A stretch of 7,333 nucleotides of DNA, taken from CAZLLV01 sp964560325. GTDB taxonomy: Bacteria > Acidobacteriota > Thermoanaerobaculia > Multivoradales > DATKCC01. Position numbers and translations under genes: made by a program. The DNA lies in assembly GCA_964560325.1 (NCBI GenBank), contig CAZLLV010000175.1:1-7333 (forward strand), read 5' to 3'. Position 1 is the stretch's first letter; every line of letters begins with the position of its first letter. Under the pieces are notes generated by a model that searched no databases, was not told where the DNA came from, and saw nothing but the letters and a program-made list of their open reading frames with translations. Below, piece after piece: positions 1 to 6,938 of the stretch.

Positions 1-1
1 G

Positions 2-1387
2 GTGCTCGGCGAGCTCGCGCCGTACCTGCTCCGCATCCACGGGCAGCGCGAGGAGCTGGGGCTGGTCGAGCCCGACCTCCAGCGCGCCTGGCTCGACCGG
101 AGCGGCGGCGGGGACGGGGGCGGGGCGGCGAAGCTCCTGGAGCGCACCGCCCGCGCCTACGACCGCTGGCACGAGGTCGCCGAGCGGCTGGCCGCGGTGA
201 CCGGCGACCGGCGGGCGCGCGACGAGCGCCTCGACCTGCTCCGCTTCCAGGCGTCGGAGATCGACGCCGCCAAACTGCGCGCCGGCGAGGACGACGAGAT
301 GCGCGAGGAGCGCGGCCTGCTCCGCCACGCGGAAGCGATCGGGGAGGCGCTCGGCACCTCGGTCGAGATCCTCTTCGACGAGGAGGGCTCGGCGGTCGAC
401 CGGCTGGCGAAGAGCGAGAGCCTGCTCGAAGGCATCGAGGAGTGGTACGGCGAAGCCGCCGGCTGGCGCTCGGAGGCGGAGGAGCTGCGCATCCGGACCG
501 AGGAGCTGGCGCGATCGCTGCGCGGCCGACTCGACGCGATCGAGGCCGACCCGCGCCGGCTCGACGCGGTCGAGGAGCGCCTGGCGGCGATCGAGCGGCT
601 GGGCAAGAAGCACGGCGGCGGCGCGGCCGCGATCCTCGAGGCGCGGCGCCGGATCGGCGAGGAGATCGAGCGGCTGGAAGGCGAGGGCGGGAGCCGCGAG
701 GAGCTGGAGGCGGAGGCCGCGCGCGCTCTCGACGAGTACCGCGAGGCGGCGCTGGCGCTGTCGGCGAAGCGGGCGGAGTGGGGCGCCGCGCTCGCCGGCC
801 GGGTCCACGCGGAGCTGTCCGACCTCGCCCTCGGCAGGGCGCGGCTCGAGGTGGCGCTGCGCCGCCGCCGTCGCGAGGCGAGCCCGCTGGTGCTCGACGG
901 CGAGCCGGTCGAGTTCTCGCGCGAGGGGCTCGACCAGGTGGTCTTCCTCTTCTCTCCCAACCCGGGCGAGGACCCGCAGCCGCTCGCGCGGATCGCGTCG
1001 GGCGGCGAGCTCTCCCGTGTCTCCCTCGCCCTCCAACTCGCCACCCTGGGCGAGACCGAGGCGAGCCCGACGCTGATCTTCGACGAGGTCGACACCGGGA
1101 TCGGCGGCGCCCAGGCGGCGGCGCTCGGCCGGAAGCTCCGGCGCCTCTCGGCGAGCGGGCAGATCCTCGCCGTCACCCACCTGCCGCAGGTCGCGAGCTA
1201 CGGCCACCACCACCTGCGGGTGAGCAAGGTGGTCGAAGACGAGCGCACCTCGACCTCGGTCGAGGCGCTGGCCGATCCCGACCGGGTGGAGGAGGTGGCG
1301 CGGATGCTCGCCGGCAGCAAGGTGACCGACCTGTCGCTGTCGCACGCCCGCGAGCTCCTGGCGGCCCCCCTCGAAGGCGACGCGTGA
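2..1387 (+). CDS. recN: DNA repair protein RecN, C-terminal part (5' end outside window)
   Basis: RecN is a cytoplasmic SMC-like ATPase that acts in recombinational repair of double-strand breaks. The visible 461 residues begin near the conserved IHGQ segment (residues 13-16). A long charged coiled-coil-type region rich in Glu, Arg, Ala and Leu follows (about 50-270), and then the C-terminal ATPase half. That half shows the ABC signature SGGEL (333-337), the Walker B segment LIFDEVDTGIGG (Asp361-Glu362) and the THLPQVA switch segment shortly after. Full-length RecN is about 550-570 residues, so about 100 N-terminal residues with the Walker A motif lie upstream of the window. The frame is open to the left edge, so the first codon here is not a start. 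A Gly-rich stretch at about residues 34-43 looks like a small lineage-specific insertion. The stop overlaps the start of the next gene, which suggests translational coupling. Identification is secure from the Walker B and signature context. Confidence 0.96.
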   Translation: MLGELAPYLLRIHGQREELGLVEPDLQRAWLDRSGGGDGGGAAKLLERTARAYDRWHEVAERLAAVTGDRRARDERLDLLRFQASEIDAAKLRAGEDDEMREERGLLRHAEAIGEALGTSVEILFDEEGSAVDRLAKSESLLEGIEEWYGEAAGWRSEAEELRIRTEELARSLRGRLDAIEADPRRLDAVEERLAAIERLGKKHGGGAAAILEARRRIGEEIERLEGEGGSREELEAEAARALDEYREAALALSAKRAEWGAALAGRVHAELSDLALGRARLEVALRRRRREASPLVLDGEPVEFSREGLDQVVFLFSPNPGEDPQPLARIASGGELSRVSLALQLATLGETEASPTLIFDEVDTGIGGAQAAALGRKLRRLSASGQILAVTHLPQVASYGHHHLRVSKVVEDERTSTSVEALADPDRVEEVARMLAGSKVTDLSLSHARELLAAPLEGDA

Positions 1388-2025
1388 GCCGACCGCCGGC
1401 CGGTGCCGCCGTGCCCCGCTTCCGGCCGGACGACCCGATCGCGCCGATCCGGGCACTGGTGGAGGCGGGGGGCGTGCTCGCGATCCCGACCGAATCGAGC
1501 TACGGCCTGGCGGTCGATCCGTGGAACGCGGAAGGGATCGACCGGGTCTACGGGTTGAAGGGGAGGGGCGCGGACCGGGCGCTGCCGCTGGTGGTGGCCG
1601 ACCGCTCCCAGATCGCCGACCTCGGCGCCGACCTCGGGCCGCTCGACCGCCCGGAGCTGGCGCCGCTGGTCGAGCGCTCCTGGCCCGGTGCGCTGACCGT
1701 GATCCTGCCGCTCGGACCCGCGGGACGCGCACTGCCGGCCCGGGCGGCGGACGGTACCGTGGCGGTGCGGGTGCCTGGCCACGAGGGGCTGCGGCGGCTG
1801 CTCGCCGCGCTCGGCCGGCCGCTCACCGCGACGAGCGCCAACCGGAGCGGCGAGCCGCCGGTGCTCGATCCGGACGAGGCGGCGCGGCTCCTCGCCGATC
1901 TGCCGGAGGGCACGGCGGCGGTGATCGACGACGGGGTGCTGCCGGGCGGGCCGCCCTCGACGCTGGTCCGCCTCCGGGACGGCCGGGTCGAGGTGCTGCG
2001 CCGGGGAGCGGTCGACGTCGGGTGA
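1384..2025 (+). CDS. tsaC: L-threonylcarbamoyladenylate synthase (TsaC/YrdC/Sua5 family)
   Basis: This enzyme uses threonine, bicarbonate and ATP to make threonylcarbamoyl-AMP, the activated intermediate for t6A at position 37 of ANN-decoding tRNAs. The protein has 213 residues and a single YrdC domain, without the extra C-terminal Sua5 domain (Sua5 proteins are about 340 residues). Visible family motifs are PTESSYGL (35-42), the KGR basic motif (59-61) followed by ALPLVV, the WPGALT segment in mid-protein, and ATSANRSG (149-156). I chose GTG at 1384 because GAAGG at 1373-1377 lies 6 nt upstream and the start overlaps the recN stop as GTGA. An in-frame GTG at 1411 is possible but has no ribosome-binding site. 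The reading frame stays open further upstream, but that part lies inside recN and is Arg/Gly/Pro-rich shadow sequence. A C-terminal Val/Arg-rich segment ends the domain normally. tsaC versus sua5-type naming is a convention. Confidence 0.93.
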   Translation: MSRPPAGAAVPRFRPDDPIAPIRALVEAGGVLAIPTESSYGLAVDPWNAEGIDRVYGLKGRGADRALPLVVADRSQIADLGADLGPLDRPELAPLVERSWPGALTVILPLGPAGRALPARAADGTVAVRVPGHEGLRRLLAALGRPLTATSANRSGEPPVLDPDEAARLLADLPEGTAAVIDDGVLPGGPPSTLVRLRDGRVEVLRRGAVDVG

Positions 2026-2031
2026 TCCCGA

Positions 2032-2074
2032 CACGGAAGGGCACGGAAGCTGTTCGAGAGAGACGTTCGCGAGA
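2032..2074 (+). repeat. Two pairs of short direct repeats in the tsaC-peptidase gap
   Basis: The 65-nt gap after tsaC holds CACGGAAG at 2032-2039 and again at 2042-2049 (10-nt period). It also holds GTTCGAGAGA at 2052-2061 and GTTCGCGAGA at 2065-2074 (9 of 10 identical, 13-nt period). A 10-nt period would put both copies on one face of the helix, as in a regulator binding site, but no known operator is recognised and no clear -35/-10 pair is visible. This is the only place in the gene run where a separate promoter for the exported-protein genes would fit. Confidence 0.4.
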
Positions 2075-2076
2075 CC

Positions 2077-2081
2077 AGGAG
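2077..2081 (+). promoter_or_regulatory. Ribosome-binding site of the S55 peptidase gene
   Basis: AGGAG lies 9 nt before the ATG at 2091. It is the best Shine-Dalgarno match in the gap and fixes the start of the peptidase gene: the frame is open much further upstream (to about 1521), but only this ATG has both a ribosome-binding site and a following signal peptide. Confidence 0.75.
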
Positions 2082-2090
2082 CCCAGCAGG

Positions 2091-4157
2091 ATGAAGCCCC
2101 AGCGAAAGACGCCCCGTTCCACCCTCCTCCGCGCCGTCAGCGCGGCGATCGCCCTCCTGACGGTCCTCGCCGGCGCCTCGGGACCCGCCCCCGCGCAGGA
2201 GCCGGACCGCCAGGAACCCGCGGGTCTCCCGGACCCGATCTCGCGCCTCCCGAGCCTGCCGGTCGACCAGGTCCACCGCGGCCAGACCGGCTACGGCCTG
2301 ACCGTCTTCTCCGGCACCGAGCCGGAGCGCTTCGAGGTCGAGGTGATCGGGGTGCTCCGCAACACCGACCCGCAGGCGAGCTACGTGCTGGCGCGGCTGA
2401 CCGGGCACGGCCTGGAGGAGAGCGGCGTCGCGAGCGGCATGAGCGGCAGCCCGGTCTTCATCGACGGCAAGCTGGTCGGCGCGGTCGCCTTCGCCTGGCC
2501 GTACGCCGAGGAGGCGATCGCCGGCATCACGCCGATCGACGCCATGCGCTCGATCGCCGAGCTTCCGAGCGGCATCCAAAACGACCCGATCCCGCTGTCG
2601 GCCCCGCTCTCCCTCGGCGCGCCGTTCGAGGGGATCGACGCGGTCGACCTCGCGACCGGCGAGGTGCCGGAGGGGTTGCTCGAGGCGGCGCTCGCCATGC
2701 TTCGGCCGAGGACCGGCGCCGGGGCTCCCGGGGCCGCGCCGGCGATCGGCTGGGTCGCTACCGGCTTCGGCGAGCGGAGCCAGGCGCTCCTCCAGAGCGG
2801 CCTCGCCACCGCCGCCGCCACCGGCGGGCGCACCGACCAAGGGGCGCCGCTTGCGCCCGGCGCCCCGGTCGCCGCCGTGCTGATCGACGGCGACCTCCAG
2901 CTCGCCGCCACCGGCACCGTCACCGAGCACAGCGGCAGCGAGGTGCTCGCCTTCGGGCACCCGTTCCTCGGCCTCGGGCCGCTCTGGCTGCCGATGGCGT
3001 CGGCCGAGATCCTCATGGTGCTCCCGAGCGCCTACAACTCGTTCAAGATCTCGAACCTGGGCCCGGTCGTCGGCGCCTTCGAGCAGGATACGCAGGCCGG
3101 CATCCGGGGCCGCCTGGGCGCGAGCGCGCCGATGATCCCGTTCGACCTCGCGGTCCGCGGCCTGCGCGACGCCGACTTCTCCATGCGCATCGCCGCCGTG
3201 CCGCAGCTCGTGCCGGCGCTGATCGCGGCCGCCACCGTCGGCGCCGTCGACTCCGCGACCTTCACCAACGGCCCGCACGCGATCGACCTGGAGGCGACCT
3301 TCCACCTCGAAGGCTGGGGCGAGCTGCCGGTGCGCCAGAGCTTCGACGGCCCGAACGCCGCCAACTTCGCGGCCAACCACCTGGTCGCCTTCGCCGGCTT
3401 CGTGACCGGCAACCCGCTCGAGCGGGTCGAGATCGAGAGGGTCGAGGTCACGCTGACCCAGACCGAGAAGCCGCGCACCGCGACGCTGGTCGGCGCCCAC
3501 GCCGAGCGCACGGTGGTGCGCCCGGGCGAGACGGTGCGCCTCAACCTGACCTTCAAGAGCTACCAGGGCGAGACCACGCGCCGGACGGTCGAGGTCGAGG
3601 TGCCGGAGGAGATGCCGGCCGGCAAGCTGTCGATGCTGGTGGGCGACGGCGAGACCGCCGACGCCGCCCGCATGGCGCTCGAGCCGGCCAGCCCGGTGAC
3701 CTTCGCCCAGGCGCTCGACCTCTTGCGCTCGTACCACTCGAAGCGCGAGCTGGTGGTGCTCCAGGTCTTCCAGGCCGACGGGCTGAGCGTCGCCGGCACG
3801 ACCCTGCCGCGGCTGCCCGGCTCGGTCCGGACGATCTGGGACGCCGCCGCCTCGGGTGGCGCGCAGGCGCTGACAATGGCGGTCGAGGAGGTGGTGGTCG
3901 AAGAGCTGCCGTTCCCGGCCGAGGGGATGGTGCGGATCGATCTCAAGGTGCGGCGGCGGGAGTCGCTGCTGGCGGCCGCCGGAAGCCACGGCTCGCCGGC
4001 CGAGGCGGTGCCGGTCGAGACCGGCGAGGCGGCCGGCGGCGAGGCTTCCGCCGGTGGGGCCGAGGGCGGGAACGAGAGCGGTGACGGGTCGGAGGCCGGT
4101 GGATCGGCCGCCGGCGACGGAGAGAACGGCGGGAACGGAGTCGAGGGGGAACGATGA
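2091..4157 (+). CDS. Exported SpoIVB-like S55 family serine peptidase, with Ser motif before His motif
   Basis: The protein has 688 residues. A basic N-terminus and hydrophobic core (about 12-31) form a signal peptide with likely cleavage after APA (33-35), so it should act outside the cytoplasmic membrane. The Ser half comes first: GYGLTVF (67-73), FEVEVIGVL (81-89) and GMSGSPVFIDGKLVGAV (116-132), with candidate nucleophile Ser118. It ends in AIAGITPIDAM (142-152). After a linker of about 115 residues comes the His half: ATGTVT (273-278), AFGHPF (287-292) with candidate His290, then a conserved-looking NSFKISNLGPVVGAFEQD stretch. An Ig-like beta region starts near 464. A highly hydrophilic Gly/Glu/Ala/Ser tail covers about 631-688. 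In Bacillus SpoIVB the His comes before the Ser and a PDZ domain precedes both; no PDZ is seen here. The natural substrate is unknown. The start of the next gene overlaps the stop (ATGA). Family assignment is strong; active proteolysis is inferred. Confidence 0.85.
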   Translation: MKPQRKTPRSTLLRAVSAAIALLTVLAGASGPAPAQEPDRQEPAGLPDPISRLPSLPVDQVHRGQTGYGLTVFSGTEPERFEVEVIGVLRNTDPQASYVLARLTGHGLEESGVASGMSGSPVFIDGKLVGAVAFAWPYAEEAIAGITPIDAMRSIAELPSGIQNDPIPLSAPLSLGAPFEGIDAVDLATGEVPEGLLEAALAMLRPRTGAGAPGAAPAIGWVATGFGERSQALLQSGLATAAATGGRTDQGAPLAPGAPVAAVLIDGDLQLAATGTVTEHSGSEVLAFGHPFLGLGPLWLPMASAEILMVLPSAYNSFKISNLGPVVGAFEQDTQAGIRGRLGASAPMIPFDLAVRGLRDADFSMRIAAVPQLVPALIAAATVGAVDSATFTNGPHAIDLEATFHLEGWGELPVRQSFDGPNAANFAANHLVAFAGFVTGNPLERVEIERVEVTLTQTEKPRTATLVGAHAERTVVRPGETVRLNLTFKSYQGETTRRTVEVEVPEEMPAGKLSMLVGDGETADAARMALEPASPVTFAQALDLLRSYHSKRELVVLQVFQADGLSVAGTTLPRLPGSVRTIWDAAASGGAQALTMAVEEVVVEELPFPAEGMVRIDLKVRRRESLLAAAGSHGSPAEAVPVETGEAAGGEASAGGAEGGNESGDGSEAGGSAAGDGENGGNGVEGER
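4143..4150 (+). promoter_or_regulatory. Ribosome-binding site of the propeller gene, inside the peptidase gene
   Basis: GAGGGGGA lies within the last codons of the peptidase gene, 3 nt before the ATG at 4154. The purine-rich stretch supports this start and, together with the ATGA stop/start overlap, translational coupling of the two exported proteins. The spacing from its 3' edge is short, but the core GAGG leaves about 7 nt. Confidence 0.55.
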
Positions 4158-6403
4158 GGCGAGTGGGTGGACGGACGGCCGGGCTGCTGCTGAGCGCCGG
4201 TCTCGCGGGGTTCGTGGCGGTGGGTACGCCGGCTGGCGCCACCGAGGTCAAGACCTTTCAGCTCCAGAGCCAGAAGGCGTTCCTCTCCGGCACGCTCGAA
4301 GGGATCAGCGTCGATCCTCTCGGCCGGTTGGAGCTCGCCGACCGGGTGGAGCGGGTGACGGCGCTCGCGGAGCCGTTCCTCTTCTCCGCGGCGCCCCATC
4401 CGCGCGGTTGGGTGGTCGGCACCGGCAACGAGGGCCGGGTGCTGCTGGTCACCCAGGGCGGCGAATCGAGCGAGCTCTTCGCCGCCCCCGAGGGCCAGGT
4501 CTTCGCGGTCGCGGCGGACGACGACGGCACGGTCTGGGCCGGCGCCTCGCCGGGCGGCAAGGTCTACCGGATCGGGGCGGACGGTGAGAGCTCGCTCTGG
4601 TACGAGACCGGCGAGACCTACGTCTGGGACCTCGCCCGCGCCGCCGACGGCGCGCTGCTGGTCGCGACCGGCACCTCCGGCAAGGTCTTCCGGGTGACCG
4701 GGCAGGGGGAGGGGAGCGAGCTCTACGACAGCGGCGACACCCATGCCCGCGCGCTCGCCGTCCTGCCGGGCGGCGACGTCTTGATCGGCACCGCCGGCGA
4801 GGGGCTCGTCCTGCGGGTCGCCGCCGACGGCACGGCGCGCACCCTCTACGACGCCGCGCAGCCGGAGATCGTGGCGCTCGCGCCCGCCGCCGGCGGGGAC
4901 GGCGCCGCCTTCTATGCCGCCGCCATCGCCTCCGAGGCGAGCGCCGTCGACCTCTCGGGCGCCGCGGCGAGCAGCGGGGCCGCCTCCTCGTCGTCTGCCG
5001 ACGCCGGCGGCACGGTGACCGTCGAGGTGAGCGCGAGCGGCGCCTCGTCGACCTCCGGCTCCGCCTCCTCCGGCGCGGTCGGCAGCCGGCCGGCGAGCTT
5101 CCGGGGCAAGCGCGCCGAGGTGCTCTCGGTCTCGCCCGTCGGCGTGGTCGAGACGATCGGCTCGTTCGAGGAGGAGACCGTCTTCGACCTGCTCTGGAAC
5201 GGGGAGCGTCTCTGGGTCGCGACCGGGCTCGAAGGCAAGCTCTACTCCTGGGACGGCGAGCGGATGGTGCTCGAGAAGGACCTCGACGAGCGGCAGGTGG
5301 TGGCGCTCCTGCCCGGCGAGGCCGGACCGGTCTTCGCCACCACCAACGCTCCGGCCATCTACCGCGTGACGCCGGAGAAGGAGCGCACCGGCACCTACAC
5401 CAGCCCGGCGCTCGACGCCGGCGCCGTCGCCCGCTTCGGAACGCTCCGCTTCCAGGGGCGGGTGCCGCGCGGCGCGGAGGTCGGGTTCTCGTTCCGGAGC
5501 GGCGTCTCCTCCGACCCCGACCGCACCTGGTCGGAGTGGACCGAGCCGCGCGCGCCGTCGGAGAGCGGGGAGGTCGGCCTGGACGGGGTGCCGCGCGGGC
5601 GCTACGTGCAGTGGCGGGCGGTCCTGGGCGCCGGCCGGAGCGAGAGCTCGCCCCGCCTCGACTCGGTGGAGCTGACCTACCGGCAGGAGAACCTGCGCCC
5701 GCGCGTGACCTCGTTCGCCGTGCTCGACCCGGGCGAGATCCTGGTGCCGGCCGGCTTCAATCCGACGCAGCAGGTCTTCGAGCCGGTGAGCCCGAACCGC
5801 GAGGGGATCTTCACGACCCTGGAGGACGGCTCGGCCGGCGCCGACGCGCGCTCCAAGACGCTCTGGAAGAAGGGCTACCGCTCGCTCCAGTGGGAGGTCG
5901 AGGACCCGAACGAGGACGAGCTGGTCTACGCCGTCCACTTCCAGCGCGGCGACGACGGAGCCGCCGACGGCGCGTGGCTGCCGGTGGTCGAGGAGCTGGA
6001 GGAGACGCACTACAGCTTCGACGCGACGGTGCTGCCCGACGGCCTCTACCGCTTCCGGCTGGTCGCTTCGGACGCCGAGGAGAACGCCCCGGGCGAGGGG
6101 CTCGTGGGCGACGAGCTGTCCGAGCCGGTGGTGATCGACCACACGCCGCCCCGGCTGGTCGAAGCGGAGCGCAGGGGCGCCACCCTGCGGGTGGTGCTCG
6201 AGGACGAGTGGAACCCGCTCCGCACCGCCGAGCTGAGCGTCGACGCCACCGGATTCGAGCCGGCGCCGGCGGCCGACGGCCTCCTCGACGGACGGCGCGA
6301 GGCGCTCGAGCTGGCGGTCCCCGAGGGCGCCCGCCTGGTCCTCCTACGAGTCACCGACGCCGCCTTCAACACCGTCACCTTCGACCTGTCCGACCGGCTG
6401 TGA
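4154..6403 (+). CDS. Exported beta-propeller protein with C-terminal Ig/FN3-like domains, function unknown
   Basis: The protein has 749 residues. The N-terminal signal peptide has a hydrophobic run (about 9-24) and probable cleavage after AGA (27-29). Residues about 75-400 consist of repeats of about 42 residues with the pattern 'G-hydrophobic-ATG-x-x-GKV-(Y/F)-R-V ... G-x-x-S-x-L-(W/Y)', for example GGKVYRIGADG and SGKVFRVTGQG. They resemble NHL/SMP-30-type beta-propeller blades. A Ser/Ala/Gly-rich insert (about 260-315) interrupts one blade. After the propeller, about 410-520 is a beta-rich jelly-roll-like region (TYTSPALDAG ... WSEWTEP ... YVQWRAVL ... SVELTYR). From about 523 there is an Ig/FN3-like part with LQWEVEDPNEDELVYAV, LPDGLYRFRLVASD and VIDHTPP, typical of extracellular beta-sandwich modules. 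No catalytic motif is recognised. A binding or scaffolding role outside the cell, perhaps with the coupled peptidase, is inference only. Confidence 0.8.
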   Translation: MRRVGGRTAGLLLSAGLAGFVAVGTPAGATEVKTFQLQSQKAFLSGTLEGISVDPLGRLELADRVERVTALAEPFLFSAAPHPRGWVVGTGNEGRVLLVTQGGESSELFAAPEGQVFAVAADDDGTVWAGASPGGKVYRIGADGESSLWYETGETYVWDLARAADGALLVATGTSGKVFRVTGQGEGSELYDSGDTHARALAVLPGGDVLIGTAGEGLVLRVAADGTARTLYDAAQPEIVALAPAAGGDGAAFYAAAIASEASAVDLSGAAASSGAASSSSADAGGTVTVEVSASGASSTSGSASSGAVGSRPASFRGKRAEVLSVSPVGVVETIGSFEEETVFDLLWNGERLWVATGLEGKLYSWDGERMVLEKDLDERQVVALLPGEAGPVFATTNAPAIYRVTPEKERTGTYTSPALDAGAVARFGTLRFQGRVPRGAEVGFSFRSGVSSDPDRTWSEWTEPRAPSESGEVGLDGVPRGRYVQWRAVLGAGRSESSPRLDSVELTYRQENLRPRVTSFAVLDPGEILVPAGFNPTQQVFEPVSPNREGIFTTLEDGSAGADARSKTLWKKGYRSLQWEVEDPNEDELVYAVHFQRGDDGAADGAWLPVVEELEETHYSFDATVLPDGLYRFRLVASDAEENAPGEGLVGDELSEPVVIDHTPPRLVEAERRGATLRVVLEDEWNPLRTAELSVDATGFEPAPAADGLLDGRREALELAVPEGARLVLLRVTDAAFNTVTFDLSDRL

Positions 6404-6410
6404 GGCCACG

Positions 6411-6923
6411 ATGAGCCAGCGAGCGTTGCGGATCGCCGTCTGCCCGGGCTCCTTCGACCCGTTCCACCGCGGCCACCTCGACGTGGTCGAGCGCTGCCGC
6501 GGCCTGTTCGACGAGGTGGTGGTGGCGGTGCTCCACAACGAGAGCAAGCGGCCGCTGTTCACGGTCGACGAGCGGGTGGAGATGATCCGCGGCCTGTTCG
6601 ACGCTGCGGAGGAGGACGCCGGCCGGGGCGCGGTGCGGGTCGAGAGCTTCTCCGGGCTGCTGGTGCGGTTCGTCCGGGAGGTCGGCGCGGTGGCGGTGGT
6701 CAAGGGCCTGCGCAACGCCGCCGATTTCGATTACGAGCTCCAGATGGAGCGCATGAACCGCCACGTGGCGCCCGACACCGAAACGATCTTCCTGCCGCCG
6801 AGCGAGGAGTGGCGCTTCCTGTCGAGCAGCCTGATCAAAGAGGTCGCCTCCCTCGGCGGCGACGTGAGCGGCCTGCTTCCCGAGTCGATTCACGAGCGCC
6901 TGACGGAACGCCTGCGCTCCTGA
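6411..6923 (+). CDS. coaD: Phosphopantetheine adenylyltransferase (PPAT, CoaD)
   Basis: CoaD transfers AMP from ATP to 4'-phosphopantetheine to make dephospho-CoA, the penultimate step of CoA synthesis, in the cytoplasm as a hexamer. The protein has 170 residues (usual range about 155-170). Motifs are PGSFDPFHRGH (12-22), which contains the nucleotidyltransferase (H/T)xGH signature in its HxGH form. Next come HNESKRPLF (42-50), KGLRNAADFDYELQM (98-112) and MNRHVAPDTETIFL (115-128). EEWRFLSSSLIKEVA (132-146) carries the SSS-x-x-KE nucleotide-binding segment. The ATG at 6411 is 7 nt after the propeller gene stop. GAGG at 6402-6405, overlapping that stop, is a plausible ribosome-binding site with 5 nt spacing. 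The last sense codons contain the first copy of a 13-nt direct repeat. Identification is secure. Confidence 0.97.
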   Translation: MSQRALRIAVCPGSFDPFHRGHLDVVERCRGLFDEVVVAVLHNESKRPLFTVDERVEMIRGLFDAAEEDAGRGAVRVESFSGLLVRFVREVGAVAVVKGLRNAADFDYELQMERMNRHVAPDTETIFLPPSEEWRFLSSSLIKEVASLGGDVSGLLPESIHERLTERLRS

Positions 6924-6938
6924 AGCTGACGGAACGCC
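6900..6938 (+). repeat. 13-nt direct repeat spanning the coaD stop
   Basis: CTGACGGAACGCC occurs at 6900-6912 inside the last codons of coaD and again at 6926-6938, just after the stop at 6921-6923, with a 26-nt period. The second copy is the left part of the hairpin at 6927-6942; the first copy cannot form that hairpin because its right flank differs. Confidence 0.8.

Noticed and set aside
157..1176. Long minus-strand open frame opposite recN
   Set aside because: Its product is Ser/Arg/Ala-rich without any domain, and it lies opposite a certain recN frame. It is a shadow of the high GC content.
442..1383. Upstream extension of the tsaC frame
   Set aside because: It overlaps recN over 900 nt with an Arg/Gly/Ala/Pro-rich product, and the YrdC domain begins only after 1384.
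1521..2090. Upstream extension of the peptidase frame
   Set aside because: It lies inside tsaC, and it would bury the signal peptide that begins at the ATG at 2091.
1548..3989. Minus-strand open frame of about 800 codons opposite tsaC and the peptidase gene
   Set aside because: The product is rich in His, Arg, Asp, Gly and Leu with no recognisable motif, and it crosses two clear plus-strand genes. Stop codons are simply rare on the antisense strand at this GC content.
3560..6142. Minus-strand open frame of 860 codons opposite the peptidase and propeller genes
   Set aside because: Same composition signature of an antisense shadow; the plus-strand frame has signal peptide, repeats and coupling.
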